Made by a program: the position numbers and the translations under genes. The notes beneath the pieces are model-generated. The model was not told the DNA's origin and did not search any database. It saw only the letters and a list, made by a program, of their open reading frames with translations. Below, one piece after another: positions 36,982 through 46,389 of a stretch of 64,000 nucleotides of DNA; positions within the stretch are counted from its first letter, which is position 1; the number at the start of each line of letters is the position of its first letter. This DNA is from Bdellovibrionales bacterium RIFOXYD12_FULL_39_22 (lineage in GTDB: Bacteria > Bdellovibrionota > Bacteriovoracia > Bacteriovoracales > Bacteriovoracaceae), in contig MEQL01000035.1 of assembly GCA_001770205.1 (NCBI GenBank), positions 1-64,000 of the forward strand. Reading direction: 5' to 3'.

Positions 36982-37704
36982 ATGGCCGGCCATAGTCAGT
37001 TTAAGAACATTCAACATCGAAAAAATGCTCAAGATGCCAAGAAAGGAAAAGTTTTTACTAAACTAATCAAAGAGATTGCCGTGGCGGTTAGAGAAGGGGG
37101 AGGGCCTGACATAGATTCTAATCCACGTTTAAGGACGGCGTTGCAAAATGCTCGTGGAGCAAACATGCCGAAAGATGTTTTTGAGCGGGCGGTGAAAAAG
37201 GCCGCGGGAGATGGCGAGGCGGCAATGGAGACAATTAATTTTGAGGCCTACGGGCCAGAGGGGTCCGCCATTATGGTCGAAGCGGCCACGGATAATAATA
37301 CTCGCACAGTAGCAAATATTCGCTCTTATTTTAATAAACATGGTGGGAATTTAGGAAAAGAGGGGTGCTTGCAATTTATTTTCACTAGGAAAGGTGTTTT
37401 TACTTTAGAAAAAATTTTAAAAATTAGTGAAGATGATTTTATGTTGGAAATAATTGATAGTGGTGCGGAAGATGTAGAGATTGGAGAGGAGTTTATTAAT
37501 ATAATTTGTGAAAAGGATCGATTTGGAGATGTGTCAAAGAAACTTTCTGAGATGAAGTTAGAGCCGAAAGAATCGGGATTACAGTGGATGCCAAATGATA
37601 CAAAGAAGATTAGCGAAAAGGCCCAGGCCGCGGTGGCCAAATTAATAGATGTGCTTGAAGAAGATGATGATGTGTTAAAAGTTTATCATAATGTCGAGTT
37701 ATAA
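36982..37704 (+). CDS. yebC: YebC/TACO1-family regulator
   Basis: The 240-residue product begins MAGHSQFKNIQHRKNAQDAK, the family's hallmark N-terminus, and has the conserved EAYGPEG and NIRSYFNKHGGNLG blocks. YebC proteins act on transcription and, as shown more recently, help ribosomes translate proline-rich stretches. The length is standard. An AGAGGG ribosome binding site precedes the ATG. It is followed after 21 bases by the receiver-CheX gene. Confidence 0.96.
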   Translation: MAGHSQFKNIQHRKNAQDAKKGKVFTKLIKEIAVAVREGGGPDIDSNPRLRTALQNARGANMPKDVFERAVKKAAGDGEAAMETINFEAYGPEGSAIMVEAATDNNTRTVANIRSYFNKHGGNLGKEGCLQFIFTRKGVFTLEKILKISEDDFMLEIIDSGAEDVEIGEEFINIICEKDRFGDVSKKLSEMKLEPKESGLQWMPNDTKKISEKAQAAVAKLIDVLEEDDDVLKVYHNVEL

Positions 37705-37725
37705 ACTCAACCAAGGGGATCTTTT

Positions 37726-38601
37726 GTGGATAGAAAAGTAGTTATGCTAACAAAAGATAGGTTGAGTGCCCAAGATGTGCAAAAGCGCATGCTAGAAATG
37801 CACAAAGTTTCAGTTGAAATTTTTGTAGATGTTGCTGACCTTTTAGATGGGATATCTTCAGGTAAATTGGGAGAGGATTGTTACTATTTAGACGATACTA
37901 TAAAAGACAGAGATATAAGAACGTTGCTTGATTTTATCCAAAGAAGTGGGCTTAGTGGTAAGGTTTTGTTGTTTGTGGCCGCTAATGATGCGGATTATTT
38001 TACTAAGCTGCTTGAGGCATATCCAAAGCTGGGACTCACCTTGATTAATATGCCTGCCTCGGAAAAAGAGATTGTTACTCGTCTCCAACAGAAATTGCAA
38101 TATGATAAGTCGGTAAAAAAACCTGATACTAAATACAGTCTTAATACCTCTTTTATGAAAGTTATTTTGGATTGTACTGAGCAGGCGCTTTCTGAGATGT
38201 TGGGAGATGCTTCTATCTCACATGAGAAACCGCAACTTAGTTATGAATTTAAAGAGAATGAGGAAATTAAATTGCGCGCTCAAATTACTATCAACTCCAA
38301 TTTATTTCGCGGTTCATACTTTATGTCCTTTCCCGAGAAGACCTATTTGAATATGTATGAAAAAGTGGTTGGTGAAAAATATAACACCATCGAAGAGGCC
38401 AATTACGATTTAGTTAAAGAGTTAGCAAATATTATATATGGGCGTGCGAAGAGTATTTTAAATGCAGATGAAAAGAATTTAAGTGTTGCTATTCCATCTC
38501 ACTACAACGTTATGGTTGAGTCTACTGATATCGTTATTATCATTCCATATCGCAGTCGTTTTGGATCTTTTTTTGTTAAAATTGCTCCCAATTTATTTTA
38601 A
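37726..38601 (+). CDS. Receiver-like plus CheX-type phosphatase protein
   Basis: The 291-residue product (GTG start) has an N-terminal region of about 125 residues with alpha-beta receiver rhythm but without the usual Asp pocket. A C-terminal CheX/CheC-type domain (about 140-291) follows. The helix ANYDLVKELANIIYGRAK carries the E-x2-N pair that dephosphorylates CheY in that family. It could act on the receiver proteins encoded at 36555 or 44880. It lies eight bases before the dinG-like gene. The domain call is from pattern. Confidence 0.75.
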   Translation: MDRKVVMLTKDRLSAQDVQKRMLEMHKVSVEIFVDVADLLDGISSGKLGEDCYYLDDTIKDRDIRTLLDFIQRSGLSGKVLLFVAANDADYFTKLLEAYPKLGLTLINMPASEKEIVTRLQQKLQYDKSVKKPDTKYSLNTSFMKVILDCTEQALSEMLGDASISHEKPQLSYEFKENEEIKLRAQITINSNLFRGSYFMSFPEKTYLNMYEKVVGEKYNTIEEANYDLVKELANIIYGRAKSILNADEKNLSVAIPSHYNVMVESTDIVIIIPYRSRFGSFFVKIAPNLF

Positions 38602-38609
38602 GAGTTTTT

Positions 38610-41519
38610 ATGGAAAAAATAGTTGGCCTTGGCAAATGGGCCGTTATTGATATTGAAACGACCGGAATTAGTTCGTTAGAAGATTCCATTATTGACATAG
38701 GTTTTTTAGAGTTTGAGGGTACCAAGTTGGCCAGGAAGTTTAATTCGCTGGTGCAATATGATGGAGAACTCTCATATTTTATCCAAAAATTAACTGGGAT
38801 TAAAAAAAAGATGTTGCGCCAAGCGCCGACGCTTAAATCATTACTTCCAGATATTGAAGAATTGTTCGGATATAATTTAGTTGCGCACAATGCTGATTTT
38901 GAGCGCAGTTTTTTGCGGCCATTTTTTGATAAAATTGACGATGGATCTACTCGCGAACAATTTCAAGATAGCTTATATTTTTTAGCACTACTTTTTCCAG
39001 AGAAGAGTTCGCTGAATTTAGAGAGTTTTATTATTGATTTTAATATTGCCGAGAAAGAGCAGCATCGTGCATATAGCGACGCAATTGATCTTTTGAAAGT
39101 AATGTTGACGGCCGTTGGGGTTGTGATGAAACGGCCCGTGCAATATGCCACCTTGAGAAGTCAGTTTATTGCCTATGGCCTTGCGCAGGAATGGTTTTTT
39201 TCTTTTTTGACAATGGGAGAGGATGCTCTTTACCAAATTGCCGACGCAATTGATTATAATTTGACAGAAAGTGTTGAACATTTTTTAGAAAAAGAGCGAA
39301 ATTTGCAAAATTCAAAGAATGTTCACTTGGCCACTGGTAGTGTTGATAAGGCCTTTAGCGGAGAGAATATCAAAAAAATTCTACAAGACAGTGATAATAT
39401 TTCCCAGACTTTGCCAGGATATAAGTTTCGCCAGGCGCAAGTAGATTTTGCTTTAAGAGTTGGGCAATCCTTTAAAAATAAAGTGCATGCGATCATTCAG
39501 GCCCCCACTGGTACTGGAAAGACATTGGGGTATTTATTGCCGGCCATGCTTTTTTCTAAGTCAGAAAAAAAACAGGTGCTAGTTGTCACTGGGACAAAAA
39601 CCCTGCAGCGTCAGGCGCAAACCAAAGATGTTCCGGCCGCTTTGGATATCTTGCAAATAAAAGAGAGAGAGTTTAGAAGTTCTTTTTTGATTGGTGCCAG
39701 CAACCATCTTTGTGAATTGGCATTTCGCCAACAGCAAAATGATGGCGATATGTTAAAGGCCACTCGTCCCTTCGAGGAGAGATTCACTGATCTTTATTTT
39801 GAGATGGTTTTTTTCTATAATCAACATGCGGGAGATGATAATTTTATAGCTGTCGATGATCTGCCTTACTTGTTTAAGAAAAAAATATTGCCTTTTAAAA
39901 AGCGGACAGATGAGTTAGCGGTAGATTATCGTACTTGCGCAGGAAAAAACTGTGTTTATCGACAGGCGTGCTCGTATTTAAATGGATTGATAAATGCACA
40001 AGATGCGGATTTAATTATTAGTAATCATGCGATGATGTTTTCTTGGCCCAAATCGTTACCAATGCCAGAGTATGTTGTTGTGGATGAGGCGCATAAATTA
40101 GAAAAAGAAACCACCAGCGCTTTTATGATTGATGTAACCTCTGAAAAGTTTCATCAACTTTTAGAATCCATAACGCATAATTATGGAATTGGTTCGCTTT
40201 ATTACTTGATTGCAAACAGCAAAGAATTTCAAGATGATGCCACGGCCATAATTGAGAAAATAAGAAATTCACTGGCCGATTTGGCCCCGATGATCAAAGG
40301 GGGAGTTGAAGAATTAACGGAGTCTGTAGAATTATATTTTAAGAAATTACCAAAATATACAGAGCTATATTGGAATGAAGTACCAATGTTTACCAAGGAG
40401 AGTTCCAACGATAATTTATCAGTTGCCATTTTGGGACAACTTGATCGGCTGCAATCATACTTAAAAGGAGTGGAGTTTATTTTCTCTCCTTACAGCAGTC
40501 AGTTCCAATTTGAGAATTTTGATAGTGATGAAAAAAAAATGGCCTATGCCAAGTTTGAAGTTTTTATAGAACAGGTACATGATTTAATGGTGGGCCTAGA
40601 GCATGGACTTAATGCCAAAGAGGGATATTGCAACAGTTTAAAGTATCACCAAGAATTTGGTGTAGCGCTAGAGAGTGCTCCTATCAACGTGGGGAAAATT
40701 ATCAGTGAGCAAGTGTTAGCGCGTTCTGCTGCGGCCGTTTTTACCTCGGCAACCCTCGGAAATGTTGATGGTACTAGCGGAGGAAAGGGAATTGAATGGG
40801 CCACTGGTTATCTTTATGCAGATCCGGCCAAGAGATTTAAAACTGGACTTTTTTTGCCTCCTGTTTTTGACTATAAAAACCGGACAAAGATTTTCTTATG
40901 CGACGATGTTCCATCTATTCACGATAATAGTTTCGTCTCCAAGACTTTAAAAGAGGCCATTGAGATTATCAATGCGTTGGAAGGAAGGTCGTTAATTCTT
41001 TTTTCTTCGAAGGCACGTTTTGAAGTGGCGCGTGAAATTTTAATTGGAGAGTTTGAGGGCAAGATTCCTATTTTTATTCAGGGAATGGGCAATAACGTCG
41101 TAGATGATTTTAAAAAGGCACCTATGGGGGTTTTGCTGGGAATGGAAGTATTTGGAGAAGGGATTGATATTCCTGGGATGGCATTGCAGTTTGTTTTTGT
41201 CGATAAGATTCCCGATCTGCGTATGGATCATGTGATCAATGTGCGGAGAGAATTTTATGAGCGCGAAATTGGCAATGAATTTGTTGATTACTATTTAAGT
41301 GGGCGTACTCGATCGCTACAACAAAAACTTGGACGACTTTTGCGAACGGAGAGTGATTTAGGGGCGGCCATGATTGTAGATTCTCGTGCCAAAAACTGGA
41401 AAGGTCGAACTATGGAGCAATTTATCTCCTTGATGCGTCCATACCATATTCAAAGAAAAAATATAAAAGATGCCAAGGTTGAGATTATAGAATTTATTAC
41501 AAAGATCAATCAGGCCTGA
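38610..41519 (+). CDS. DnaQ-type exonuclease fused to DinG-type helicase
   Basis: The 969-residue product joins two activities. Residues about 7-165 are a DEDD exonuclease (DIETTG, HNADFERSF, HRAYSDA). From about 265 comes a superfamily 2 DinG/XPD-type 5'-3' helicase with Walker A TGTGKT near residue 300 and DEAH near 491. Cys in SNHLCELA and in the YRTCAGKNCVYRQAC stretch suggest the iron-sulfur cluster of DinG. Such fusions are known in Gram-positive DinG proteins. It probably unwinds and trims damaged or replicating DNA. The stop overlaps the convergent neighbour by ten bases. Confidence 0.9.
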   Translation: MEKIVGLGKWAVIDIETTGISSLEDSIIDIGFLEFEGTKLARKFNSLVQYDGELSYFIQKLTGIKKKMLRQAPTLKSLLPDIEELFGYNLVAHNADFERSFLRPFFDKIDDGSTREQFQDSLYFLALLFPEKSSLNLESFIIDFNIAEKEQHRAYSDAIDLLKVMLTAVGVVMKRPVQYATLRSQFIAYGLAQEWFFSFLTMGEDALYQIADAIDYNLTESVEHFLEKERNLQNSKNVHLATGSVDKAFSGENIKKILQDSDNISQTLPGYKFRQAQVDFALRVGQSFKNKVHAIIQAPTGTGKTLGYLLPAMLFSKSEKKQVLVVTGTKTLQRQAQTKDVPAALDILQIKEREFRSSFLIGASNHLCELAFRQQQNDGDMLKATRPFEERFTDLYFEMVFFYNQHAGDDNFIAVDDLPYLFKKKILPFKKRTDELAVDYRTCAGKNCVYRQACSYLNGLINAQDADLIISNHAMMFSWPKSLPMPEYVVVDEAHKLEKETTSAFMIDVTSEKFHQLLESITHNYGIGSLYYLIANSKEFQDDATAIIEKIRNSLADLAPMIKGGVEELTESVELYFKKLPKYTELYWNEVPMFTKESSNDNLSVAILGQLDRLQSYLKGVEFIFSPYSSQFQFENFDSDEKKMAYAKFEVFIEQVHDLMVGLEHGLNAKEGYCNSLKYHQEFGVALESAPINVGKIISEQVLARSAAAVFTSATLGNVDGTSGGKGIEWATGYLYADPAKRFKTGLFLPPVFDYKNRTKIFLCDDVPSIHDNSFVSKTLKEAIEIINALEGRSLILFSSKARFEVAREILIGEFEGKIPIFIQGMGNNVVDDFKKAPMGVLLGMEVFGEGIDIPGMALQFVFVDKIPDLRMDHVINVRREFYEREIGNEFVDYYLSGRTRSLQQKLGRLLRTESDLGAAMIVDSRAKNWKGRTMEQFISLMRPYHIQRKNIKDAKVEIIEFITKINQA

Positions 41520-42286
41520 GTATCGAGATGATTTAGATATTTGATCTTGATTTGATTCTCACTTTGGCCGGTAACTAGATATGGCATTGCCATGTGTTTG
41601 CTGAGAAAAATTTTTATTGATTCTTTTTCTTTTTTTTCTTTCTTGGATTTTTTTATTTTTCCATCGTCCATATCAAACTCATAAAATTTGTAGTAATCAC
41701 CGGTAAGACTTTTTCCATCAATTTCTATGTTTTCGGAGGCCGGCGCCAATTTTTCCAATGAAAATGTCTTAGAAATAATTGGGCCGCTATATTCCCATTG
41801 ATTTTTACTGATGAAGGAGACGTAGTCATTTTTGCTGGTGGCATCAAATTTTTTTGATAAAATAAATAAAAAGCTGGTGGCCGCGCACGGGGCGCCAATG
41901 TGAAAGCGCGGGGGAGTAGAAACTTCACAAACTTGATCGCGGCCTCGTTTGATGAAAGAATATTTTAACAGGTTAGTTTTATTATTGGCCTCAAATAGTT
42001 CGGTAACGCGTTCTCGTCCAAGTGCTTTGGTTATTTCTACTTTCCGTGGAATGTAATCTTTTCCAATAGTGTAGTCAGTTTTTATGGTAAAAAGCTCTCC
42101 AGTAGCAATACGAGTATGGAATTCTGATTTGAAAGTAAACGTAAGTTCCTTGTTGTCGCGGATGACGTCAAAAGATTCTTCTGCGTATATTTTTTCTCCG
42201 TTGTAGTAGTTGTATCCACCGCGATATATTTTATCAACGCTAGCGGTGAGAGTTAGTTCAATATTGTCATCATCTTTTTCGGCCAT
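41510..42286 (-). CDS. Protein of unknown function
   Basis: The 258-residue product has no signal peptide or membrane segment. It is rich in beta strands with repeated Tyr/Phe and Lys, for example DKIYRGGYNYYNGEKIYAEE and KYSFIKRGRDQVCEV, and has a highly basic stretch (KIKKSKKEKKEKE) near residue 215. The pattern loosely resembles DUF3108-type envelope proteins, but I would not name it. It is divergent from the YchJ-like gene and overlaps the end of the dinG-like gene by ten bases, convergently. Confidence 0.6.
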   Translation of the reverse strand: MAEKDDDNIELTLTASVDKIYRGGYNYYNGEKIYAEESFDVIRDNKELTFTFKSEFHTRIATGELFTIKTDYTIGKDYIPRKVEITKALGRERVTELFEANNKTNLLKYSFIKRGRDQVCEVSTPPRFHIGAPCAATSFLFILSKKFDATSKNDYVSFISKNQWEYSGPIISKTFSLEKLAPASENIEIDGKSLTGDYYKFYEFDMDDGKIKKSKKEKKEKESIKIFLSKHMAMPYLVTGQSENQIKIKYLNHLDTQA

Positions 42287-42373
42287 ATAACATTTTAGCG
42301 TTGAATGCTTGAAAACTCAAATTGAACGGGGCATAATTGGCCAATAATATATTGCAATATGGGGGATTATAAA

Positions 42374-42859
42374 ATGGCCCAATGTTCTTGTGGTAAAAAT
42401 AGTTCATATGAAAAGTGTTGTTATCTCTACATTTCGGGAAAGCAGACGGCCCCTACTGCGGAAGCAACTATGCGCGCCAGATACTCGGCATTTGCTAATG
42501 GTGAATTAGATTATTTGAAGAAGACCTACAATCCAGAAAAGTTACATGAATACAATGAAGAAGAGATAAAGCGTTGGGCATTAGAATCTGCATGGAAAGG
42601 ATTGGAGATTGTTAACAGCGAAGGCGGCAGTGTTGCTGACGAAAATGGTCAAGTAGAATTTGTTGCGAAATATGAGGCCCGGGGGCAGGAATACTCGCAC
42701 CACGAATTGAGTACCTTTAAAAAAATTGATGGAAGTTGGTTTTTTATGGACGGTAAAATTTTTACAGAGTCTTATCGTCGTACTACTCCTAAAGTCGGCC
42801 GGAATGATCCCTGTTTTTGCGGCAGCGGTAAAAAACATAAGAAATGTTGCATGAAATAA
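42374..42859 (+). CDS. YchJ-family protein with two SEC-C motifs
   Basis: The ATG at 42374 has a GGGGGA motif eight bases upstream and is preferred over the in-frame 42359. The 161-residue product begins with a SEC-C zinc motif ([13 protein letters not shown]) and ends with a second ([15 protein letters not shown]). Between them lies the YchJ middle domain of NTF2-like type ([16 protein letters not shown]). The metal ligands are all present. YchJ function is not established; SEC-C sites in SecA bind zinc. Precedes cheW by 17 bases. Confidence 0.88.
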   Translation: MAQCSCGKNSSYEKCCYLYISGKQTAPTAEATMRARYSAFANGELDYLKKTYNPEKLHEYNEEEIKRWALESAWKGLEIVNSEGGSVADENGQVEFVAKYEARGQEYSHHELSTFKKIDGSWFFMDGKIFTESYRRTTPKVGRNDPCFCGSGKKHKKCCMK

Positions 42860-42876
42860 TGGTAGAGGAATTAATT

Positions 42877-43398
42877 ATGGATACAAAAGATAATTTTTCA
42901 CAACGCCTCATAGAGTTGGAGGATGTCGTTGATGATGGAGTTATTGAAAACCAGTTTTTAACTTTTAAAATTGGCGATGAGATTTACGGAGTGGGGATTG
43001 TTTTTGTTGTTGAAATAATAGAGATGATAAAAATTACTCCGATTCCCGAGATGCAGGAGTGCATAAAGGGAGTGATAAATTTAAGAGGTAAAGTTATTCC
43101 CATTATGGATATCCGTTTACGTTTTGCTATGGAAGAGCGTGCTTATGATTCACGGACCTGTATCATTGTTGTTAAAATTGAAGAGTTAGAGATTGGCCTT
43201 ATTGTTGACACGGTTTCTGAGGTGATTGATATCCCTGCTGATCATATTCAGCCACCACCACAAATCAATCGAAAAAGTGAGAAGAGATTTGTTATGGGAA
43301 TGGGACGGATTGCCGATAATGTGGCCATCTTATTGGATGTGCAGAAGATGTTGTTTGATGATGAACTTGAGAAACTAAAAGATGTTAACTCTCTTTAG
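42877..43398 (+). CDS. cheW: Chemotaxis coupling protein CheW
   Basis: The ATG at 42877 has a GAGGAA motif upstream; the open frame begins earlier inside the YchJ gene. The 173-residue product is a CheW SH3-like domain with QFLTFKIGDEIYGV, IKITPIPEM, IKGVINLRGKVIPIMDIRLRF and VDTVSEVIDI blocks. CheW links chemoreceptors to CheA. It starts a cluster with cheR, cheD, a CheY-like gene and a CheX-like gene. CheA and receptors are not in this window. Confidence 0.94.
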   Translation: MDTKDNFSQRLIELEDVVDDGVIENQFLTFKIGDEIYGVGIVFVVEIIEMIKITPIPEMQECIKGVINLRGKVIPIMDIRLRFAMEERAYDSRTCIIVVKIEELEIGLIVDTVSEVIDIPADHIQPPPQINRKSEKRFVMGMGRIADNVAILLDVQKMLFDDELEKLKDVNSL

Positions 43399-43427
43399 AA
43401 GTTAGTCAATTATTTTTGCTATGATCT

Positions 43428-44288
43428 ATGTTGGATTGTTATGGAGTATTTATTTTTGATGCCATCTATACCATCACGGATGAAGAGTTCACCAAAATAA
43501 GAGATTTGATTTACTCTAAGGTTGGAATAAATTTAACTGAAATCAAAAAACAGCTTCTTGTTGTCCGCTTGCAAAAAATATTGCGCCGTTTGCAGATGTC
43601 CAATTTTTCAGAATACTATGATTATGTAATCGGGGATACAAGTGGGGAGGCCTTGAGTGAGTTAGTGACACTGATATCGACTAACTATACTTACTTTTAT
43701 CGAGAGGAAAAACATTTTGATTTTTTTAAAAATGTTTTGATGCCAGAATTGCAGAAAAAAATGCAGCGAGTTGGTGAGTCGCAAATTAGAGTTTGGTGTG
43801 CAGGATGTTCTACCGGGGAAGAGGCCTATCTTTTGGCCATTTTGATGAGAGAGTACTTCGGGCCTGAATATTCAAAATGGGATGCAGGAGTATTGGCCAC
43901 AGATATTTCGACCAGAGTCTTGGAGATTGCCCAGTCCGGAATATATGGAATGGAGTCTTTAAAAAAGTTGCCCAAATATATTAGTAATGCTTATTTTCGG
44001 ACGATTGATGAGGATCAAGTGACGGTGATTGATGCTGTAAAAAATGATGTACTTTTTAGACGTTATAATTTGATGAATGAAAATCCACCCTTTAAGAAAA
44101 AGTTTCATACAATTTTTTGCAGAAACGTCATGATTTATTTTGATTACGAAACTAAAAACAAATTAGTTGATAGATTTGCCACCCTACTAGTGTCTGGAGG
44201 GTATTTCTTCATTGGACATTCTGAAACGATTGGGAAAGAACATCCAGATTTAGAATATATTATGCCCGCCGTCTATAGGCGAAGGTAG
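43428..44288 (+). CDS. cheR: Chemoreceptor methyltransferase CheR
   Basis: CheR methylates glutamates of chemoreceptors using S-adenosylmethionine. The 286-residue product has an N-terminal helical domain and a methyltransferase core: RVWCAGCSTGEEAYLLAI (SAM site), 'LATDISTRVLEIAQSGIYG', FRRYNLM and the 'IFCRNVMIYFDYETK' block. No ribosome binding site is clear at the 43428 ATG. It follows cheW by 29 bases. The family is clear. Confidence 0.95.
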   Translation: MLDCYGVFIFDAIYTITDEEFTKIRDLIYSKVGINLTEIKKQLLVVRLQKILRRLQMSNFSEYYDYVIGDTSGEALSELVTLISTNYTYFYREEKHFDFFKNVLMPELQKKMQRVGESQIRVWCAGCSTGEEAYLLAILMREYFGPEYSKWDAGVLATDISTRVLEIAQSGIYGMESLKKLPKYISNAYFRTIDEDQVTVIDAVKNDVLFRRYNLMNENPPFKKKFHTIFCRNVMIYFDYETKNKLVDRFATLLVSGGYFFIGHSETIGKEHPDLEYIMPAVYRRR

Positions 44289-44392
44289 AAAAAATTAAAA
44301 CAGAGGAAAGAAGTGCCGGATGTATTTATGAAGGCCTTGGTAGAGATAGAATTAGTGATAGCATGGATTGTTGAATGGAGAAAGTGTATTAG

Positions 44393-44878
44393 ATGGCAAA
44401 ATTAATTGTAGGGGTTGGTGATTGTATTGCCTCTAAAGATCCGAGTGATGAGATTAAGACTTATGCGCTGGGCTCTTGTGTTGCTTTGATATTGTTAGAT
44501 CCGCAACTGCGGGCGGGGGCCATGGCCCATATCGCGTTACCAGAATCAAATATAAACTTGGCCAGAAGCAAGGAGCGGCCTGGTTATTTTGCAGATACTG
44601 CTATTCCATATCTCTTTAATCTGATGAGTCGTCTAGGCTCAATTCCCCATAAAAAGTATATCATTAAGCTAATTGGTGGTGCCAACGTAGTAAAAGATGA
44701 AGATCGTTTTGTCATTGGGGAAAGAAATATAACTGCTGTAAAAAAAATATTGTGGAATATGAATTACGCCATAACAGCAGAAGATGTGGGTAAAAATTTT
44801 AGTCGAACGGTAGCACTTGATATGAAAAATGGGAAAATAACAATTACCTCTTCTGATGGCAAGAGTTGGAGTATATAG
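44393..44878 (+). CDS. cheD: Chemoreceptor glutamine deamidase CheD
   Basis: CheD deamidates receptor glutamines and can be tuned by CheC-type phosphatases. The 161-residue product has the catalytic Cys in YALGSCVALILLD and the His in GAMAHIALPES, in family order and spacing, plus the GGANVVKD segment. It follows cheR by 104 bases; the gap holds no gene. The next gene begins two bases after its stop. Confidence 0.93.
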   Translation: MAKLIVGVGDCIASKDPSDEIKTYALGSCVALILLDPQLRAGAMAHIALPESNINLARSKERPGYFADTAIPYLFNLMSRLGSIPHKKYIIKLIGGANVVKDEDRFVIGERNITAVKKILWNMNYAITAEDVGKNFSRTVALDMKNGKITITSSDGKSWSI

Positions 44879-44879
44879 T

Positions 44880-45296
44880 ATGTTTACTACCATGATTATA
44901 GATGATTCACTCACCTCTAGAATGTATATAAAAAAATGTCTCAGTATGTTACTTGATGGCGAGCTTAAATTTATAGAGGCCGAAAATGGAGAAGAGGCCT
45001 TGCGAAAAATGGAAGAGCAGGATATTGATTTGATAATTTCAGACGTTAGTATGCCAGTTATGACTGGCTTTACCTTTTTGCGCAATATTAAAAGCAATGC
45101 TAATTTTGAAGATGTTCCGGTTATCTTTGTTACTAGCTTGGCCAATGAAGGCCGCGCGGAGAACCTTATGGCATTGGGTGCTGCAGCGGTTATAAAAAAA
45201 CCAGTAGAACCATCTAGTTTGCGAGTTGTGCTTTCCAAATTATATGATTCGCAAGAAGGGAAAACAGATGATGGAAATGGCGGAGCATGGGAGTAG
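44880..45296 (+). CDS. CheY-like response regulator
   Basis: The ATG at 44880 has a GGAG eight bases upstream and comes directly after the cheD stop; an in-frame ATG at 44856 lies inside cheD. The 138-residue product is a receiver with D8-D9, phosphoacceptor D55 (IISDVSMP), T85 (FVTSL) and K107 (IKKPVE), all present. There is no output domain. Between cheD and the CheX-like gene it is probably the chemotaxis or motility CheY of this cluster. Confidence 0.93.
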   Translation: MFTTMIIDDSLTSRMYIKKCLSMLLDGELKFIEAENGEEALRKMEEQDIDLIISDVSMPVMTGFTFLRNIKSNANFEDVPVIFVTSLANEGRAENLMALGAAAVIKKPVEPSSLRVVLSKLYDSQEGKTDDGNGGAWE

Positions 45297-45302
45297 AAAA
45301 AT

Positions 45303-45764
45303 ATGGTAGATAGCAAGACAATTTATGAAGCGGTGGATGAAGCAGTTATTTCTTCGTTAGCATCAATGGGATTTATAAATGCTAAGGCCGAAGAGGCCAA
45401 TTGGACGGAAATAAAAGAAGCGATGGCGTATAAGATAAAAGTATTAATGCCTTTTTTAGATGAAATTGTTGTCATTATGCCTAGATCATTGGCCTTAGAA
45501 ATAGTTGGAAATATTTTTGGAGATGCTTTTAATCCGGATAACACAAGTTTAGTTGCTGACGGCCTGGCGGAATATTTAAACGTAATGGCCGGAGCAGTAT
45601 TTCAAAAGGCAACACCTAAAATGTTATTTGAACTGGGAATTCCACAGGCCGTAACTTTAGATAAAATAAATCTGGCCGGACATGAAATGCAGACATACGT
45701 AACAACAAATAATCAAGTTATGTGCGTTGCACACAAATTAAAAAATTTTAAACCAAAAAATTAG
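45303..45764 (+). CDS. CheX-like phosphatase
   Basis: The 153-residue product resembles CheX: a beta-rich N-terminal half and the helix LVADGLAEYLNVMAGAVFQK with the E-x2-N active pair. CheX removes phosphate from CheY-P, so it is probably partner of the gene at 44880, six bases upstream. It differs from the CheX domain encoded at 37726, giving two such phosphatases in this window. It is last in the cluster and ends close to the convergent gene at 45782. Confidence 0.8.
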   Translation: MVDSKTIYEAVDEAVISSLASMGFINAKAEEANWTEIKEAMAYKIKVLMPFLDEIVVIMPRSLALEIVGNIFGDAFNPDNTSLVADGLAEYLNVMAGAVFQKATPKMLFELGIPQAVTLDKINLAGHEMQTYVTTNNQVMCVAHKLKNFKPKN

Positions 45765-45781
45765 TTTGTAGGGAGCTAAAA

Positions 45782-46018
45782 CTACTGTAAAATTTTTTTA
45801 AGTTTTGCAAATCGCTCTTCATATTTAGCATGAAATTTTTCAGCAATTTTATCTAGGCCGGCATTGCCTTGGCCTAAGAGTTCAATGTCTTCACTGCTTA
45901 ATATATCGGCAAAATTATGCTTGATCATATCAATCATTGAAGATTTAAATTCTGCTTCTGTTGCTGTCGGAATTGAAAAGAGAAACTTTTCTTTAATGGA
46001 TGCGTTTTCAAGATTCAT
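45782..46018 (-). CDS. Small protein of unknown function
   Basis: The ATG at 46018 has a GGGAG motif about eight bases upstream, giving 78 residues. The open frame extends to 46189 but the added part has no such site. The product is helical and charged, with no signal peptide. It may be a small cytoplasmic adaptor next to the chemotaxis cluster, but nothing in it identifies a family. The 46019-46389 interval to its right holds no gene, only a 4-base-pair GCCC/GGGC hairpin near 46319. Confidence 0.5.
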   Translation of the reverse strand: MNLENASIKEKFLFSIPTATEAEFKSSMIDMIKHNFADILSSEDIELLGQGNAGLDKIAEKFHAKYEERFAKLKKILQ

Positions 46019-46389
46019 AGTGCTACTCCCTTCCATAGTAATAGTTATTCTGAAGTGTCGAACATATTGTTCAACGCTAGTATCATCAAAATGATAATAT
46101 CGCTCAACCATGATGTAAAACTTTTTGGCGCAAAAGGTCATGATGTTTGAAAATGTAAGAGTAGCTGAGTCAGTGCATTGGAATTGCAAATTGCCAACTT
46201 TTTAAGAGGGACATTGGATTGAGATATTACTAATTGGTCAGCTAACTGATTAAAATCACATAATCCTATAAAACCTGCAAAAACGTAGGCGATCTCGTAG
46301 TACTATTGCTCTATGTTTGCCCTTATAGGGCTAACAATTTTTTATAGTCTTCCGAAATGGTTAAGTAGCAAGAGGTAGAGGATTAGCAG

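Noticed and set aside
46319-46331. Hairpin GCCC-TTATA-GGGC followed by T run
   Set aside because: Stem of only four pairs and the T run is seven bases away; not a convincing terminator or riboswitch.
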